48,010 bases of DNA from a virus (IMGVR_UViG_3300021420_000009:1-48010); one strand, 5' to 3'. Counted from the stretch's first letter, positions 7,452 through 15,503 are shown. Numbers and translations: made by a program. Notes: generated from the letters alone by a model not told the origin.

Positions 7452-9913
7452 AGCTCAACTTCTTTACCTTCGTACCAATCATGTTCGTATAGGACAACTT
7501 CTACTGGGATGCTGAGTAAGCCACGGGAGAGTGAGCAAGAGGAAAAGTCAATCGGTTTTTCTAGTTCTGTTTTAAGTAATTTAGCTTGTTCTTCCCAAAT
7601 AGACTTTGGAGATTGAAAACAAATTGAATCGTGCCACTCCAAACAGAACATTAAATCCTTATCTTTTTCTTGTGCTCTGAGACAGGCCAATCGGAGAGCG
7701 TCCGGGACAGTCCCTTGAGGTATTGTTGCGTATCCTTCTCTATACAAAGCTTCATCATCCCTGCCAAGGAATCTTCTTCTTCTTCCGAAAGGATTATAGA
7801 GTGTTCTTGATTCGTCGATATGCGCTCTAACTTCCTCATGGTATATTGCCCTTACATTAGGTGAGTATTGATGGAATTTATCTAGTATCTGCCCACACTT
7901 CCACTCCGATAATCTTAAATCAATTCCATTCTTCCTACTCTCAGTCATAGTGCTGACCATTAGAGTATGCTTACCTTCTCCATAGTTACCACCATGACCA
8001 CCTTTCTTTCCTACATATCTCTCAAGTGAATCTACATCTTTCATGAGTACTAGAGGATCTTTCTTCTTTAGAAGTTCTACAGCTTCCTTAACTGTAGTCT
8101 TTCCTAGCTTCTTATCATAGAACCAACTCGCCCTAAGTCTGTGGGCATCACCCCCCAGAGTCATAAACTCTAAGAGATCCACATCTTTAGCAAGGTGAGC
8201 AGTTATCCATCCTTCTGCATTTTTATAATCAAGTTCAATGATGTAGCAACCCTTATGCGGTCGTATTGCTTTTCTGATATCCTTTCCCTGACCTCTCTTA
8301 GGAATCGTGTGAAAAGCAAGACCAGATAAGAATGGTCTGATTGGAGCATCAGGTTTACTGGTGGAAGAACGTCCAGTCTCAGTTCCGCAGCTATTATAAC
8401 TTGTTCTAAGTTTTCCGTCAAAGTCAAGTTTAATATCAATGGAGGTTGATTTGGCTTTTTTGAGTCGGCGGACATCTAATAACCTCTCGCAGAAGCTACG
8501 TTGGTTCTCATTTTTAATAGTGTTAGCAAGTAAGCCATAGATAGTATCTTCATCTGTTCCTGTGCGACCAGGTATCTTTAATTCCTCATACATTACTTTA
8601 GCTACTTGCTGCCAACTTCCTGTATTGAATTGGTGTCCAGCTATTTTATATAAATCTTTCTCTGCTTCCTGAATTAGCATCTTATATTTAGGAGCTAGTA
8701 CTTCATCTCTATAGGCTAAGTCAAAATCAAATCCTACCGCCTCGACTTCTTTGTAGAACTTATGGAGTCTTTGAGGAAGTAACTCGTAGAACTTCTTGAG
8801 GATGGGATCTTCTTCCAGCTCCTTCCACATTTCTTCAAATTCTTCAAATTCGGTGGAGGCGTCCTTAGCATTATAGAGCAGAACTTTCTTGATATCATCT
8901 TTTTTCGGATCAAAGTCTCTATAGTCATCCTTATAATAAGGTTCTCTTGTATAAACCGAGCAGAAGAAAGCTTGACCTTTACTTGGATATTCTGGCTCAA
9001 TCGTAGAACCAAGTAAGTATAAGTCTTGGATTTTCCCTCTGATTCTGAAGCCAAGGTCATTGAGCTTTTCTTCGTCATACTTTAGGTTAAGTCCAATCTT
9101 TTCTAAGTCAGGATTGCCTAGAATTTCTTGGACTGCTCTCCAGATTAAGGTGAGGTCAGTATCAGTGATGTTGGAGAACTTGAAGTTTTTTAGGGTATTA
9201 ACTAAAGGGATTGTAAAGCCTTCGCCGCGGTGGAATGAGAATCCTATCATAGATGGACAAGAACCACCTGCTATTGCTTCTATATCTATAGCACATCGTG
9301 GTTTTCCTCTACGTGCTTCAAAATAGGAAATTACTTGCTGAGCATTCTCAGCTATCTGTAAATTCCGGTGCGGCAGAGTTAAGTCTCTAGTTAGACTCTC
9401 CTCCAATGCCCTACCAACATCAAGCTTACATATGTGATAATAACTGTACTTAGCATGTACTTCGGTGTCAGAATCTCTGCTCCAAAGAAACGCAGCTGGA
9501 TGAAAAGTAGAGACAACTTTAGGAAGTCCATTAATAGAAGGGAGGATACTACCTCTCCAGCGAGTAATTTTCTTAAGCCCGGTAACAGCATTTAATGCCC
9601 TTTCTCCTAATGCTAGGATACAGTTAGGACGTATAGTTCGTATTTCATCCCATAGTTCAGAGTGAAGTTTATTGAGGTCAAATCCAGACTGCTTAAAATT
9701 AGCCCAAGAGGAGTTAGGAAGTTGGTACTTACAGACATTAGTTGTATATATTTCATCTCTTGATATATCATTTGCATATAACCAATCATTTAGTATTTGA
9801 CCTGCCGGACCTGTGAATGGCCTGCCTGATTCTACTTCTGAATAGGATGGAGCTTCTCCTATAGCCATTAGTTTGGCCGTAGAACTTCCATATCCTGGGA
9901 CGTATGTAGACAT
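7448..9913 (-). CDS. Family A DNA polymerase with N-terminal uracil-DNA-glycosylase-like domain and 3'-5' exonuclease
   Basis: An 821-residue three-domain protein. Residues 1-170 are a UDG-superfamily domain: GEAPSYSEVESGRPFTGPAG (19-38), YTTNVCKY and STFHPAAF (135-142). Residues about 200-360 are the exonuclease with D210/E212 (AIDIEA), D280 (GLNLKYD) and Y347-D351. The polymerase has TETGRSS (511-517), motif A D562 (LDYKNAEG), an O-helix with R632, K636, H640 and Y644, and motif C H761-D762 (EWHDSICF). The position normally Phe or Tyr in the O-helix is His640. I chose the ATG at 9913, which overlaps the upstream stop as TAATG, rather than 9961. A UDG-like domain on a phage polymerase is known from SPO1-type phages. 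The replicative role is secure; glycosylase activity is not. Confidence 0.9.
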   Translation of the reverse strand: MSTYVPGYGSSTAKLMAIGEAPSYSEVESGRPFTGPAGQILNDWLYANDISRDEIYTTNVCKYQLPNSSWANFKQSGFDLNKLHSELWDEIRTIRPNCILALGERALNAVTGLKKITRWRGSILPSINGLPKVVSTFHPAAFLWSRDSDTEVHAKYSYYHICKLDVGRALEESLTRDLTLPHRNLQIAENAQQVISYFEARRGKPRCAIDIEAIAGGSCPSMIGFSFHRGEGFTIPLVNTLKNFKFSNITDTDLTLIWRAVQEILGNPDLEKIGLNLKYDEEKLNDLGFRIRGKIQDLYLLGSTIEPEYPSKGQAFFCSVYTREPYYKDDYRDFDPKKDDIKKVLLYNAKDASTEFEEFEEMWKELEEDPILKKFYELLPQRLHKFYKEVEAVGFDFDLAYRDEVLAPKYKMLIQEAEKDLYKIAGHQFNTGSWQQVAKVMYEELKIPGRTGTDEDTIYGLLANTIKNENQRSFCERLLDVRRLKKAKSTSIDIKLDFDGKLRTSYNSCGTETGRSSTSKPDAPIRPFLSGLAFHTIPKRGQGKDIRKAIRPHKGCYIIELDYKNAEGWITAHLAKDVDLLEFMTLGGDAHRLRASWFYDKKLGKTTVKEAVELLKKKDPLVLMKDVDSLERYVGKKGGHGGNYGEGKHTLMVSTMTESRKNGIDLRLSEWKCGQILDKFHQYSPNVRAIYHEEVRAHIDESRTLYNPFGRRRRFLGRDDEALYREGYATIPQGTVPDALRLACLRAQEKDKDLMFCLEWHDSICFQSPKSIWEEQAKLLKTELEKPIDFSSCSLSRGLLSIPVEVVLYEHDWYEGKEVEL

Positions 9914-10152
9914 TAGAGAAATGACTTTGTTGAATCTGTATAAGTGCCACAAATAAGACAATTACCATCTAGATGCCATGTACCACCTGTAGGATTACAA
10001 TTTAAGCAGGACAGACACATAATATTAGCATCTGAAGGATAATCGCAAGATATACAAATTTTCTTATCTCTATCTAAAACTTGTCTAGTACATCCATGAT
10101 TACAAATATCTACATCACCAAAAGGACTATTAGGAAAATATTCCCAACTCAT
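9913..10152 (-). CDS. Cysteine-rich zinc-binding protein
   Basis: A 79-residue protein with nine cysteines in paired arrangement (CNHGC, CISC, CLSCLNC, CLIC), suggesting two zinc ribbons. It lies immediately upstream of the DNA polymerase gene and is coupled to it by TAATG. No enzymatic motif. A replication or transcription accessory is a guess from position only. Confidence 0.6.
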   Translation of the reverse strand: MSWEYFPNSPFGDVDICNHGCTRQVLDRDKKICISCDYPSDANIMCLSCLNCNPTGGTWHLDGNCLICGTYTDSTKSFL

Positions 10153-10155
10153 ATA

Positions 10156-10317
10156 TTACCTTTCGTAGAACACTTTAAGACACATTAAACATTTGATTCT
10201 AACAATTTCTACTGGATATGGAAAATCAACATCCTCTGCCTCCCACTTATATTCGAGGCGGTGGAGTGTTAGTCTCCAGTGTAGGAAGGCATGGAATCGA
10301 GCTAGAAGTAATCTCAT
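10156..10317 (-). CDS. 53-residue basic protein with a CLMC pair
   Basis: A short gene of 53 codons starting with MRLLLARFHAFLHWRL and containing a single CxxC (CLMC) near the C-terminus. The ATG lies one base after the preceding stop (TAGTATG), and the stop is three bases from the next start. The tight packing is the evidence for expression. Function unknown. Confidence 0.5.
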   Translation of the reverse strand: MRLLLARFHAFLHWRLTLHRLEYKWEAEDVDFPYPVEIVRIKCLMCLKVFYER

Positions 10318-10318
10318 A

Positions 10319-10477
10319 CTAAAAATCAAAAATGTACTTAATCCATCTTCTCTTACTACACCAACAACATTTCTGTTCTATATATAAATCTTCTTCTAGA
10401 TTACAGAAGTAACTAACAGTATGTCTAGTTTCTTCCTTACCTGTAGGATGCCAATGATGAAATATATGTATTCTCAT
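10319..10477 (-). CDS. 52-residue His/Cys-rich protein
   Basis: The ATG at 10477 overlaps the upstream stop (TAATG). The product begins MRIHIFHHWHPTGKEE and has a CCWC cluster (residues 37-40) plus Cys25. The many His and Cys suggest metal binding. It belongs to a run of four tiny coupled genes before the polymerase. Function unknown. Confidence 0.5.
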   Translation of the reverse strand: MRIHIFHHWHPTGKEETRHTVSYFCNLEEDLYIEQKCCWCSKRRWIKYIFDF

Positions 10478-10677
10478 TAAACCTTAGTCTTTCCCCAATG
10501 CTCAGTCATAATTGATTTACCTTCGGTTTTAAGTCGTTTATGCAGTTCATTGAAAAATTCTCTAGTTTGAGCTTCTAATTCATCTGATCTTTTTACTTTA
10601 TCGGTATAAATATGTGTATGAATACAAATAATTCCTCCAGCTACATGAAATTCCATATCTACTGCATTTCTAATCAT
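10477..10677 (-). CDS. 66-residue hypothetical protein
   Basis: Begins MIRNAVDMEFHVAGGIICIH, a short beta-like region with several histidines, followed by a charged helix (DELEAQTREFFNELHKRLK). First gene after a 211-bp structured intergenic region and the head of a tightly packed cluster of tiny genes that leads into the DNA polymerase. No family recognised. Confidence 0.55.
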   Translation of the reverse strand: MIRNAVDMEFHVAGGIICIHTHIYTDKVKRSDELEAQTREFFNELHKRLKTEGKSIMTEHWGKTKV

Positions 10678-10888
10678 ACATCACCTAAAACGATAGGAGG
10701 CTGCTATAGGATAATACATTCCTTTAAGGAGTAGTTATCTATGAGCAGCCTCCCTTTCCTTTCTATCCCAAACAAGTTATATTGATAGTACTTTAAGACT
10801 TAACTTGCGGTCATCGCGGAGTGTTTTCCGATTAGGAGTAACACATGACCGGACTATCAATAAAGTTAGTCATAGAATAGAAAGAAAC
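10678..10888. other. Structured intergenic region in the leftward arm
   Basis: No gene seen. It contains nested inverted repeats: GGAGGCTGCT (10696-10705) pairs with AGCAGCCTCC (10744-10753). Inside lie ATAGGAT/ATCTAT (one bulge) and the small palindrome TCCTTTAAGGA. A second inverted pair, GGTCAT / ATGACC, flanks 10810-10850 and includes a copy of the 15-mer GTCATCGCGGAGTGT (10810-10824), which is found again at the late promoter. On the leftward transcript the first hairpin ends about 20 bases before the 10677 start codon, so it could act as an RNA control or processing element. Confidence 0.55.
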
Positions 10889-11152
10889 TTATTGCCTTGT
10901 TAAGCTATGTTGTTGCATTTCTTCCATTAGCTTTACGAACTCTGCTACATCTGGAGAAGTTTTAATCATCTCCAGCATTCTATGAGCATAGTCCGCAATC
11001 TTACCATTGTAGTCAAGGTTAGATTGGAGAGCTTGGATGAATGTAGGTGTTGATTGTTTATTTGAGGGAGCATTAGCATTAGCCATTCCTCTTATTCTTT
11101 CTAATCTCTCTAGCTCTGCTAATTGTGCTCTCTTTTGCTCTAGTTCATTCAT
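10889..11152 (-). CDS. 87-residue helical protein
   Basis: A mostly alpha-helical protein with an N-terminal coiled-coil-like stretch (NELEQKRAQLAELERLERI), a polar linker and a second helical part. The start overlaps the upstream acidic gene's stop as ATGA. It is the last gene before the structured intergenic region at 10678-10888. Not recognised. Confidence 0.6.
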   Translation of the reverse strand: MNELEQKRAQLAELERLERIRGMANANAPSNKQSTPTFIQALQSNLDYNGKIADYAHRMLEMIKTSPDVAEFVKLMEEMQQHSLTRQ

Positions 11153-11325
11153 AGACCATCCTCATCATCTTCATCTTCTGAATCATCAAGCAAATCTTCG
11201 TCTAAATCTTCGGAGATAGCATCTACAGTATCTTCATCTTCATCTTCAAATTCATCAGTGTCGTCTACAAGGTCGTCCTCAGGATCTTCCGTTTCATCAT
11301 CAGTTAGGTAGATAAGGCTGCTCAT
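11149..11325 (-). CDS. 58-residue extremely acidic protein
   Basis: Starts at 11325 after a strong ribosome site (GGGAGG about 9 bases upstream). After MSSLIYLTDDE nearly every residue is Asp or Glu. Very acidic small phage proteins often mimic DNA or form tails of ssDNA-binding partners, and this one is next to the ssDNA-binding-like gene. DNA mimicry is only an inference from composition. Coupled to the next gene by ATGA. Confidence 0.6.
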   Translation of the reverse strand: MSSLIYLTDDETEDPEDDLVDDTDEFEDEDEDTVDAISEDLDEDLLDDSEDEDDEDGL

Positions 11326-11339
11326 AATTTACCTCCCTC

Positions 11340-11756
11340 TTAAGCTACTGGAGCAAACATATCCCAGTTATTACCCATCTTACCAGCAGGATTCTTCTTA
11401 GTCTTAATAATTCCTGGAGCATTGTGAGCTTTCACAGAGCGGCCTTTCATAAAGCCCAATTCCAATTCCAATCCAGACTCAGGAATCTTATCAGGAACAC
11501 TTGCTCCTGCTGCTCTCCAGAGAGGAATAGCAAAACCAAATCCTTTTTCAGAGACATTGATAAACACTTTCTTGCCTACAAAACCTTTACTGGTTTCGTT
11601 ATCCGCGGCGGTAATCTTACCAGTGTAGACATACAAATCAGCACCTTCAGAATCCTTCTTCTCCGTGAGGTCATCGAAAAAGATAGTATACCAACCTTCA
11701 TCGAAAACATTAGTTGCTTGTTCTACATGTTCCTGAGTCAATTTAATTCGGGGCAT
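11340..11756 (-). CDS. DUF669-like single-stranded-DNA-binding protein
   Basis: A 138-residue beta-rich protein with GWYTIFFDDL, VYTGKITAAD, GKKVFINVSEKGF and a C-terminal GIIKTKKNPAG ... WDMFAPV. The arrangement, and its position immediately after a Sak4-like ATPase gene, match DUF669-type proteins thought to bind ssDNA with phage recombinases. The acidic last gene of the pair (11149-11325) may complete the module. Function is by family and context rather than catalytic motifs. Confidence 0.65.
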   Translation of the reverse strand: MPRIKLTQEHVEQATNVFDEGWYTIFFDDLTEKKDSEGADLYVYTGKITAADNETSKGFVGKKVFINVSEKGFGFAIPLWRAAGASVPDKIPESGLELELGFMKGRSVKAHNAPGIIKTKKNPAGKMGNNWDMFAPVA

Positions 11757-11764
11757 TTTTTCTC

Positions 11765-12553
11765 CTACTTAATTTGGATACCTTGTGGTTTGGTTGTGGT
11801 TAGCTTGATGTTATGTTTGGTTAATTCATTTTGTACCTCCAAGAACAAGCGTTTATTCGTGAGCGGGATAGAAGTAGGCAGAGGAAGGGAAGTCTTGGCC
11901 ATTTCATCTTCTGTGGATTGAGTTAGGACTATGTATTCCCTATCTCCGCCGGAGGATACTAGCTGTTGCAGTACCCATACTTCATCGAAGTAGTCTGGAA
12001 TTATGGAGCTAAGTTTATTACCATAAGTTACTATAGGACGAGTCTTAGTAATAGTCATTGTTTTGCCTTGGCCTGTAGTAGAGAGACGTTCTACGGGATG
12101 GGCAGTAACTATTACATGAGCATCTTTCCGCTCTTGAAGCATCTTAAAGATTTCGAGGAACTTTGTCACAAGTGTAGTTTCTACTGAGTATTCATCGAAG
12201 GATGGAACATTAGTCTTAGCTAATATCTTTCCACCTGTCTCTTGAAGTGAATATAGAACTACTGATGTAGTGCAAGAGGTGATAGAATCGAGAACGACTG
12301 TAAGATAAGGACAATAGTTGACGAGGGAGTCTATCTTACTCTTGAACTTGTCTATATTGGAGAAGTTATAGGAGTCATATTCAATCGCGCGGTCAGGAAA
12401 GTCTTTCTTAATCGTAGACATCCTATTATCGAAATCAAAGACATACATAGGGTCAGGAAAGGAAGCATAGCCTCTTGTCTTGCCCATACCATTGACGGAG
12501 ACTAACATGAGCTTGAGGTACTCGCCTAAGACATATGAGTTAGTATGTGGCAT
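11765..12553 (-). CDS. Sak4-like RecA-fold ATPase (recombination)
   Basis: A 262-residue P-loop protein. Walker A is VSVNGMGKTR (19-28), YVFDFDNR (37-44) is typical of this group, and Walker B is LTVVLDS (84-90). VIVTAHPVERL is the usual sensor-like strand. Sak4 proteins are short RecA/Rad51-type phage ATPases that anneal single strands with an SSB-like partner, here probably the next gene. It also resembles the generic phage 'AAA domain' nucleotide-binding family, so the recombination role is likely but not certain. Confidence 0.75.
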   Translation of the reverse strand: MPHTNSYVLGEYLKLMLVSVNGMGKTRGYASFPDPMYVFDFDNRMSTIKKDFPDRAIEYDSYNFSNIDKFKSKIDSLVNYCPYLTVVLDSITSCTTSVVLYSLQETGGKILAKTNVPSFDEYSVETTLVTKFLEIFKMLQERKDAHVIVTAHPVERLSTTGQGKTMTITKTRPIVTYGNKLSSIIPDYFDEVWVLQQLVSSGGDREYIVLTQSTEDEMAKTSLPLPTSIPLTNKRLFLEVQNELTKHNIKLTTTKPQGIQIK

Positions 12554-12556
12554 AAA

Positions 12557-12703
12557 TTATTGGATCAAATAAACATTACCTTTATCATCTCTAGTTACCA
12601 TAATAGTCATAGATTTATCTGGAAAGTTTCCTTTTTTAATAATAACATGACCAATACAATTTTCATAAGGTTTTAATAGTTCAATCAATCTTGATACCGT
12701 CAT
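12557..12703 (-). CDS. 48-residue hypothetical protein
   Basis: An ATG at 12703 is preceded by AAGGAT at a suitable distance. The product begins MTVSRLIELLKPYENC and continues with a beta-hairpin-like region (SMTIMVTRDDKGNVYLI). It fits exactly between neighbours and ends 3 bp before the Sak4-like gene. Not recognised. Confidence 0.5.
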   Translation of the reverse strand: MTVSRLIELLKPYENCIGHVIIKKGNFPDKSMTIMVTRDDKGNVYLIQ

Positions 12704-12729
12704 TTTATTTATCCTTCAAAAAATTGGCA

Positions 12730-12984
12730 TCATTTTCCTTTTATCAATTCAGGTAGTTCTGATACTAAAGCTATTTCATTTATCCAATTAGTAGTCAATG
12801 CAAATTTATAATGTATTTGAAATCCTCCACTACATTCTTCAATTAGTATACCTACAATAGTTATACTTCTTGGTCTTGAATTACTATAGGTATCATAGTT
12901 TCCATTATAACAAGCAATATAATAATCTATATCATCCTTTAAGAATACAGCTTGACCAACTTTGAACTTTGGAGTTGAATTCAT
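12730..12984 (-). CDS. 84-residue hypothetical protein, SH3-like start
   Basis: Begins MNSTPKFKVGQAVFLKDD; 'FKVGQxV' is typical of small SH3-like or KOW-like barrels. It is followed by strands rich in Tyr and Asn (IACYNGNYDTYSNS). Part of the unbroken leftward operon. No assigned family. Confidence 0.55.
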   Translation of the reverse strand: MNSTPKFKVGQAVFLKDDIDYYIACYNGNYDTYSNSRPRSITIVGILIEECSGGFQIHYKFALTTNWINEIALVSELPELIKGK

Positions 12985-12992
12985 ACTTTCTC

Positions 12993-13178
12993 CTACAGAA
13001 AGTGAATAGACACTATATCATCTAGAGAGTACTCAGTACCTTTGACGTAATCAGTGCTACGGTCCTCACCTAGAATATAGATATAGGAGCCAGAACCAGG
13101 TATGTTCCTATAGTCTATCTGCTCTACGAAAGTATAGATTATTTCAGTTCCATCTCGGAGAGTTACTTTAATTTTCAT
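12993..13178 (-). CDS. 61-residue hypothetical protein
   Basis: A small, probably all-beta protein (MKIKVTLRDGTEIIYTFVEQ then GSYIYILGEDRS) ending LDDIVSIHFL. It begins one base after the upstream gene's stop. No recognised family. Confidence 0.55.
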   Translation of the reverse strand: MKIKVTLRDGTEIIYTFVEQIDYRNIPGSGSYIYILGEDRSTDYVKGTEYSLDDIVSIHFL

Positions 13179-13179
13179 T

Positions 13180-13389
13180 TTAATCCCTAGTAAGATACTG
13201 CATCATAAACACATAAGCTAGTTGCTCATCTGTAAGTGATTTTAGAAAATCTACTATCCTTTCTTGCAGTTCTGGAGTAAAATCAGTCCCATATAAGGTT
13301 CCCATATCAGTAAGGTCATCTAACTTTGAAGTAACAAAAGATAATATCAAAGGACAATCATGTAATCTAGCATATTTTGTATCAGTCAT
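13180..13389 (-). CDS. 69-residue hypothetical protein
   Basis: A helical protein (TPELQERIVDFLKSLTDEQL) starting MTDTKYARLHDC. Its start lies inside the last codons of the GTG-initiated gene upstream (8-bp overlap), which supports coupled translation. No recognised family. Confidence 0.55.
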   Translation of the reverse strand: MTDTKYARLHDCPLILSFVTSKLDDLTDMGTLYGTDFTPELQERIVDFLKSLTDEQLAYVFMMQYLTRD

Positions 13390-13498
13390 TATTAAGTTCC
13401 TTTAATCTATCATAAATGAAAAACGTATCATTTCTATGTTTATAAGTATTCCACCTGAATCGAATGTTGTCGATTACGAGTAGAATTAAATCAACCAC
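13382..13498 (-). CDS. 38-residue peptide with GTG start
   Basis: A GTG at 13498-13496 is preceded by a perfect AGGAGG seven bases upstream, inside the end of the preceding zinc-finger gene. The frame encodes MVDLILLVIDNIRFRW, then a polar segment, and ends eight bases into the next gene. The strong ribosome site and the double overlap make it more than chance. The N-terminal half could be a short amphipathic membrane helix. Confidence 0.5.
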   Translation of the reverse strand: MVDLILLVIDNIRFRWNTYKHRNDTFFIYDRLKELNND

Positions 13499-13874
13499 TT
13501 CCAAACCTCCTTTTGAACTTTTGCATTAATTCATCCACAGTAGGTTCCTTCTTAGGTTCCTCTGGAGTAAGTAACTTATCTAATAGCTCAGACTCCGCCG
13601 CGGGGATTGTCTCTTTCCTTATAGCTCTTACTTTAGGAGAGGTACTACTTGGCTTCAGTCTACAGTCACTACAGTGTGGACGCGTAGTTAGCTTTGATAG
13701 TGGCCCTAGTATGAAAGTTTTATGACAAATAAAGCATTCACATTCCCTTCCTTTAAGAGTCTCTGGTAAGACAAAGTGAGAGCAACCAGGCAATACGCAT
13801 CTAAATATAATATAGTCCTTCTTCTTACCTAACTTAGTTTTCTCGTAGCGGTGGACGTGGTTTAGTGCGGCCAT
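13491..13874 (-). CDS. Zinc-finger protein (127 aa)
   Basis: Residues 5-70 hold a His/Cys-rich fold: HVHRYEKTKLG, FRCVLPGC, CECFICH and HCSDC, enough ligands for two zinc sites. The C-terminal third is acidic and basic linker (TPEEPKKEPTVDELMQKFKRR). Similar proteins occur as unassigned genes in other phages. Binding to DNA or to host RNA polymerase is possible but unproven. Confidence 0.6.
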   Translation of the reverse strand: MAALNHVHRYEKTKLGKKKDYIIFRCVLPGCSHFVLPETLKGRECECFICHKTFILGPLSKLTTRPHCSDCRLKPSSTSPKVRAIRKETIPAAESELLDKLLTPEEPKKEPTVDELMQKFKRRFGSG

Positions 13875-13875
13875 T

Positions 13876-14220
13876 TTAGTTTACCGATGTAGGATTTGTT
13901 CCTTCCATTTCAATCTTATTCTTTGCTACTCTATAGATTAAATTAGCTAATTCTAGTGCTGATGCAGTAGTAAATCCTAATACATGCTTTCCATCTTCAA
14001 AGGATATTACTATAGCATCATCTAATACACCTACTTTAATCAAACCAGGCTGCTCTGCCTGTTTTATTTCTGTCCTTAAAGGGGTTATAAGGTTCTCCAG
14101 TTCTATAATAGTTAAGGATAATTGCTTCTCGCATCTTCGGTGCCGTTTTGCAAGCTCGTAGGTATAAGCAATCAGTATTAAACTTATTGCAGCTAGAATA
14201 ATCGGGAGTGTATATACCAT
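13876..14220 (-). CDS. Membrane-anchored protein overlapping the Cas4-like gene
   Basis: About 114 residues. An N-terminal membrane helix (TLPIILAAISLILIAYTY) is followed by a coiled-coil segment and a C-terminal domain with VLDDAIVISFEDGKHVLGF and ASALELANLIYRV. I prefer the ATG at 14220, with AAGG at good spacing, over 14229. The first ~62 codons lie out of frame on the 3' end of the Cas4-like gene (about 185 bp). A textbook membrane-plus-coil reading is unlikely by chance, so this seems a true overlapping gene. Spanin-like topology came to mind, but the position among replication genes does not support it. Confidence 0.55.
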   Translation of the reverse strand: MVYTLPIILAAISLILIAYTYELAKRHRRCEKQLSLTIIELENLITPLRTEIKQAEQPGLIKVGVLDDAIVISFEDGKHVLGFTTASALELANLIYRVAKNKIEMEGTNPTSVN

Positions 14221-15025
14221 CGGAATCATCCTTAAGCCAACGTAGAACGCGAGAAGTAATATCTGCTATAGTCTCATCTAATAGGAATTGGTCGTATGAG
14301 CGAATCCACCGCGAGAACTTATCCTGAGGTTTTAAGGACTTCTGTTTGCCTATATGATTAATCTTAATTCGGGTGCGGTTGAAGGCCCATGAGTAAAGCA
14401 TAAACTGATAGGATAGTTCATCAGGCTCTCTGTTCCTACCGATAAATTTATGGTCTACCAAATCTAATTTACCATCCTCAGAGCGGACTTCTAAGTCTAT
14501 TACTCCCTCTATGATAAGTGTAAGTCCTTTACGGGAGTCATATAAGGACTGAATTATATTGTTTAATCCATCTGTTCCATTTGTATAAGTAGACCGAAGT
14601 ATCTCTATCTTCTTTTCTATCTCTGCATCTTCACTGTCGGATTGTACATAATAGTCCTTATCCTCAAATAACTTAATAGCGAAAGGTTCCTCAACCCGCA
14701 CCGGGTTCCATCCATCATTTCTCCAGTACTCTACATTCTCTAAGCAGAGTAGGATTATCCTCTCACAATCTTCTACGGGTAGTTGTAGCCCAGAGGAATA
14801 AAATAAGCGTGTCTGTTCCTCTGCGGCATCTTTAGATTGGGAGTGAGTCATAGCTAACTTACGAGATGTATAATAGTACCTCATAAAGAGGTGGCCTAAT
14901 TCTCCCTCTTGAAAATAAATTGGCTTATCCTCTTTTAAGGTTAAATGACGGTTATGTGCATAGTCCGCGCGACGAGCACAGGATAAGTTGCTTAAAAAAG
15001 TTGCAGAGAAAGAGAAGTTTTTCAT
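14036..15025 (-). CDS. Cas4/RecB-like PD-(D/E)XK nuclease with Fe-S cysteines
   Basis: A 329-residue protein. Nuclease core: H45 (GELGHLF), D177 (EGVIDLEV), D191-x-K193 (LVDHKF) and Q207-x3-Y211 (YQFMLYSWA). Cys16 near the N-terminus plus Cys279, Cys286 and Cys292 at the C-terminus have the spacing that binds a 4Fe-4S cluster in Cas4, AddB and Dna2 proteins. Such enzymes resect or cleave DNA ends. With the Sak4-like ATPase and helicases nearby it is probably the recombination/replication exonuclease. The start overlaps the upstream cold-shock-like gene's stop by 1 bp. Confidence 0.85.
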   Translation of the reverse strand: MKNFSFSATFLSNLSCARRADYAHNRHLTLKEDKPIYFQEGELGHLFMRYYYTSRKLAMTHSQSKDAAEEQTRLFYSSGLQLPVEDCERIILLCLENVEYWRNDGWNPVRVEEPFAIKLFEDKDYYVQSDSEDAEIEKKIEILRSTYTNGTDGLNNIIQSLYDSRKGLTLIIEGVIDLEVRSEDGKLDLVDHKFIGRNREPDELSYQFMLYSWAFNRTRIKINHIGKQKSLKPQDKFSRWIRSYDQFLLDETIADITSRVLRWLKDDSDGIYTPDYSSCNKFNTDCLYLRACKTAPKMREAIILNYYRTGEPYNPFKDRNKTGRAAWFD

Positions 15026-15270
15026 CAGACTTCCTCAGTAAGCACAGTAACATAATTGGCCCGATATCCCCTATGCGGATCTTTAGATGGAGTAAAGGAT
15101 ACTTTCATACCCTTCTTAAGGTCTAGAAAGTTTAGGGTATCCTGTTTAAGGCTCGTCCAATGGCAGAAAAAGCGGATAAACTTCCTTTCCTCTGAAGTAA
15201 TAAACATATATCCCTTTTCTAGATTTATTTGGGATATTTTACCTTGGATGGGAGTTTCTTCTAGAGTCAT
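15025..15270 (-). CDS. Cold-shock-domain-like protein
   Basis: An 81-residue protein. GKISQINLEKGYMFITSEER, then KFIRFFCHWTSL and LDLKKGMKVSFTPSKD match the pattern of cold-shock (OB-fold) proteins, with the aromatic RNP-like strand and an RFFxH element. It probably binds single-stranded RNA or DNA. It precedes the Cas4-like nuclease and overlaps its start. Confidence 0.75.
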   Translation of the reverse strand: MTLEETPIQGKISQINLEKGYMFITSEERKFIRFFCHWTSLKQDTLNFLDLKKGMKVSFTPSKDPHRGYRANYVTVLTEEV

Positions 15271-15284
15271 GTTAGTTTAGCTCC

Positions 15285-15482
15285 TTATGAATATAATCTT
15301 TTAGTAAATTCCTTAGTAATAGCTTCTTTAGCTTCATTAATCGAAATCTCTCCTATTGCAGGAGATATTTGTTTAGCCATTTCAATTATTTCTAAACATG
15401 TTGCCTCTACCTCCATTTCAAATCGTCGGCGGTAGAAGGTAGCACTTTCTACTATTTCATCTAATATATTTTTAGGATCCAT
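15285..15482 (-). CDS. 65-residue helical protein
   Basis: A small alpha-helical protein (MDPKNILDEIVESATFYRRR ... ISINEAKEAITKEFTKRLYS). It belongs to a run of four short genes between the SNF2 helicase and the Cas4-like gene. No family recognised. Confidence 0.5.
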   Translation of the reverse strand: MDPKNILDEIVESATFYRRRFEMEVEATCLEIIEMAKQISPAIGEISINEAKEAITKEFTKRLYS

Positions 15483-15503
15483 CAGAGTTATTCTCCAAAC
15501 AAA

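Noticed and set aside
11424-11921. 165-residue plus-strand frame
   Set aside because: Antisense to the DUF669-like and Sak4-like genes, with no family resemblance and no ribosome site.
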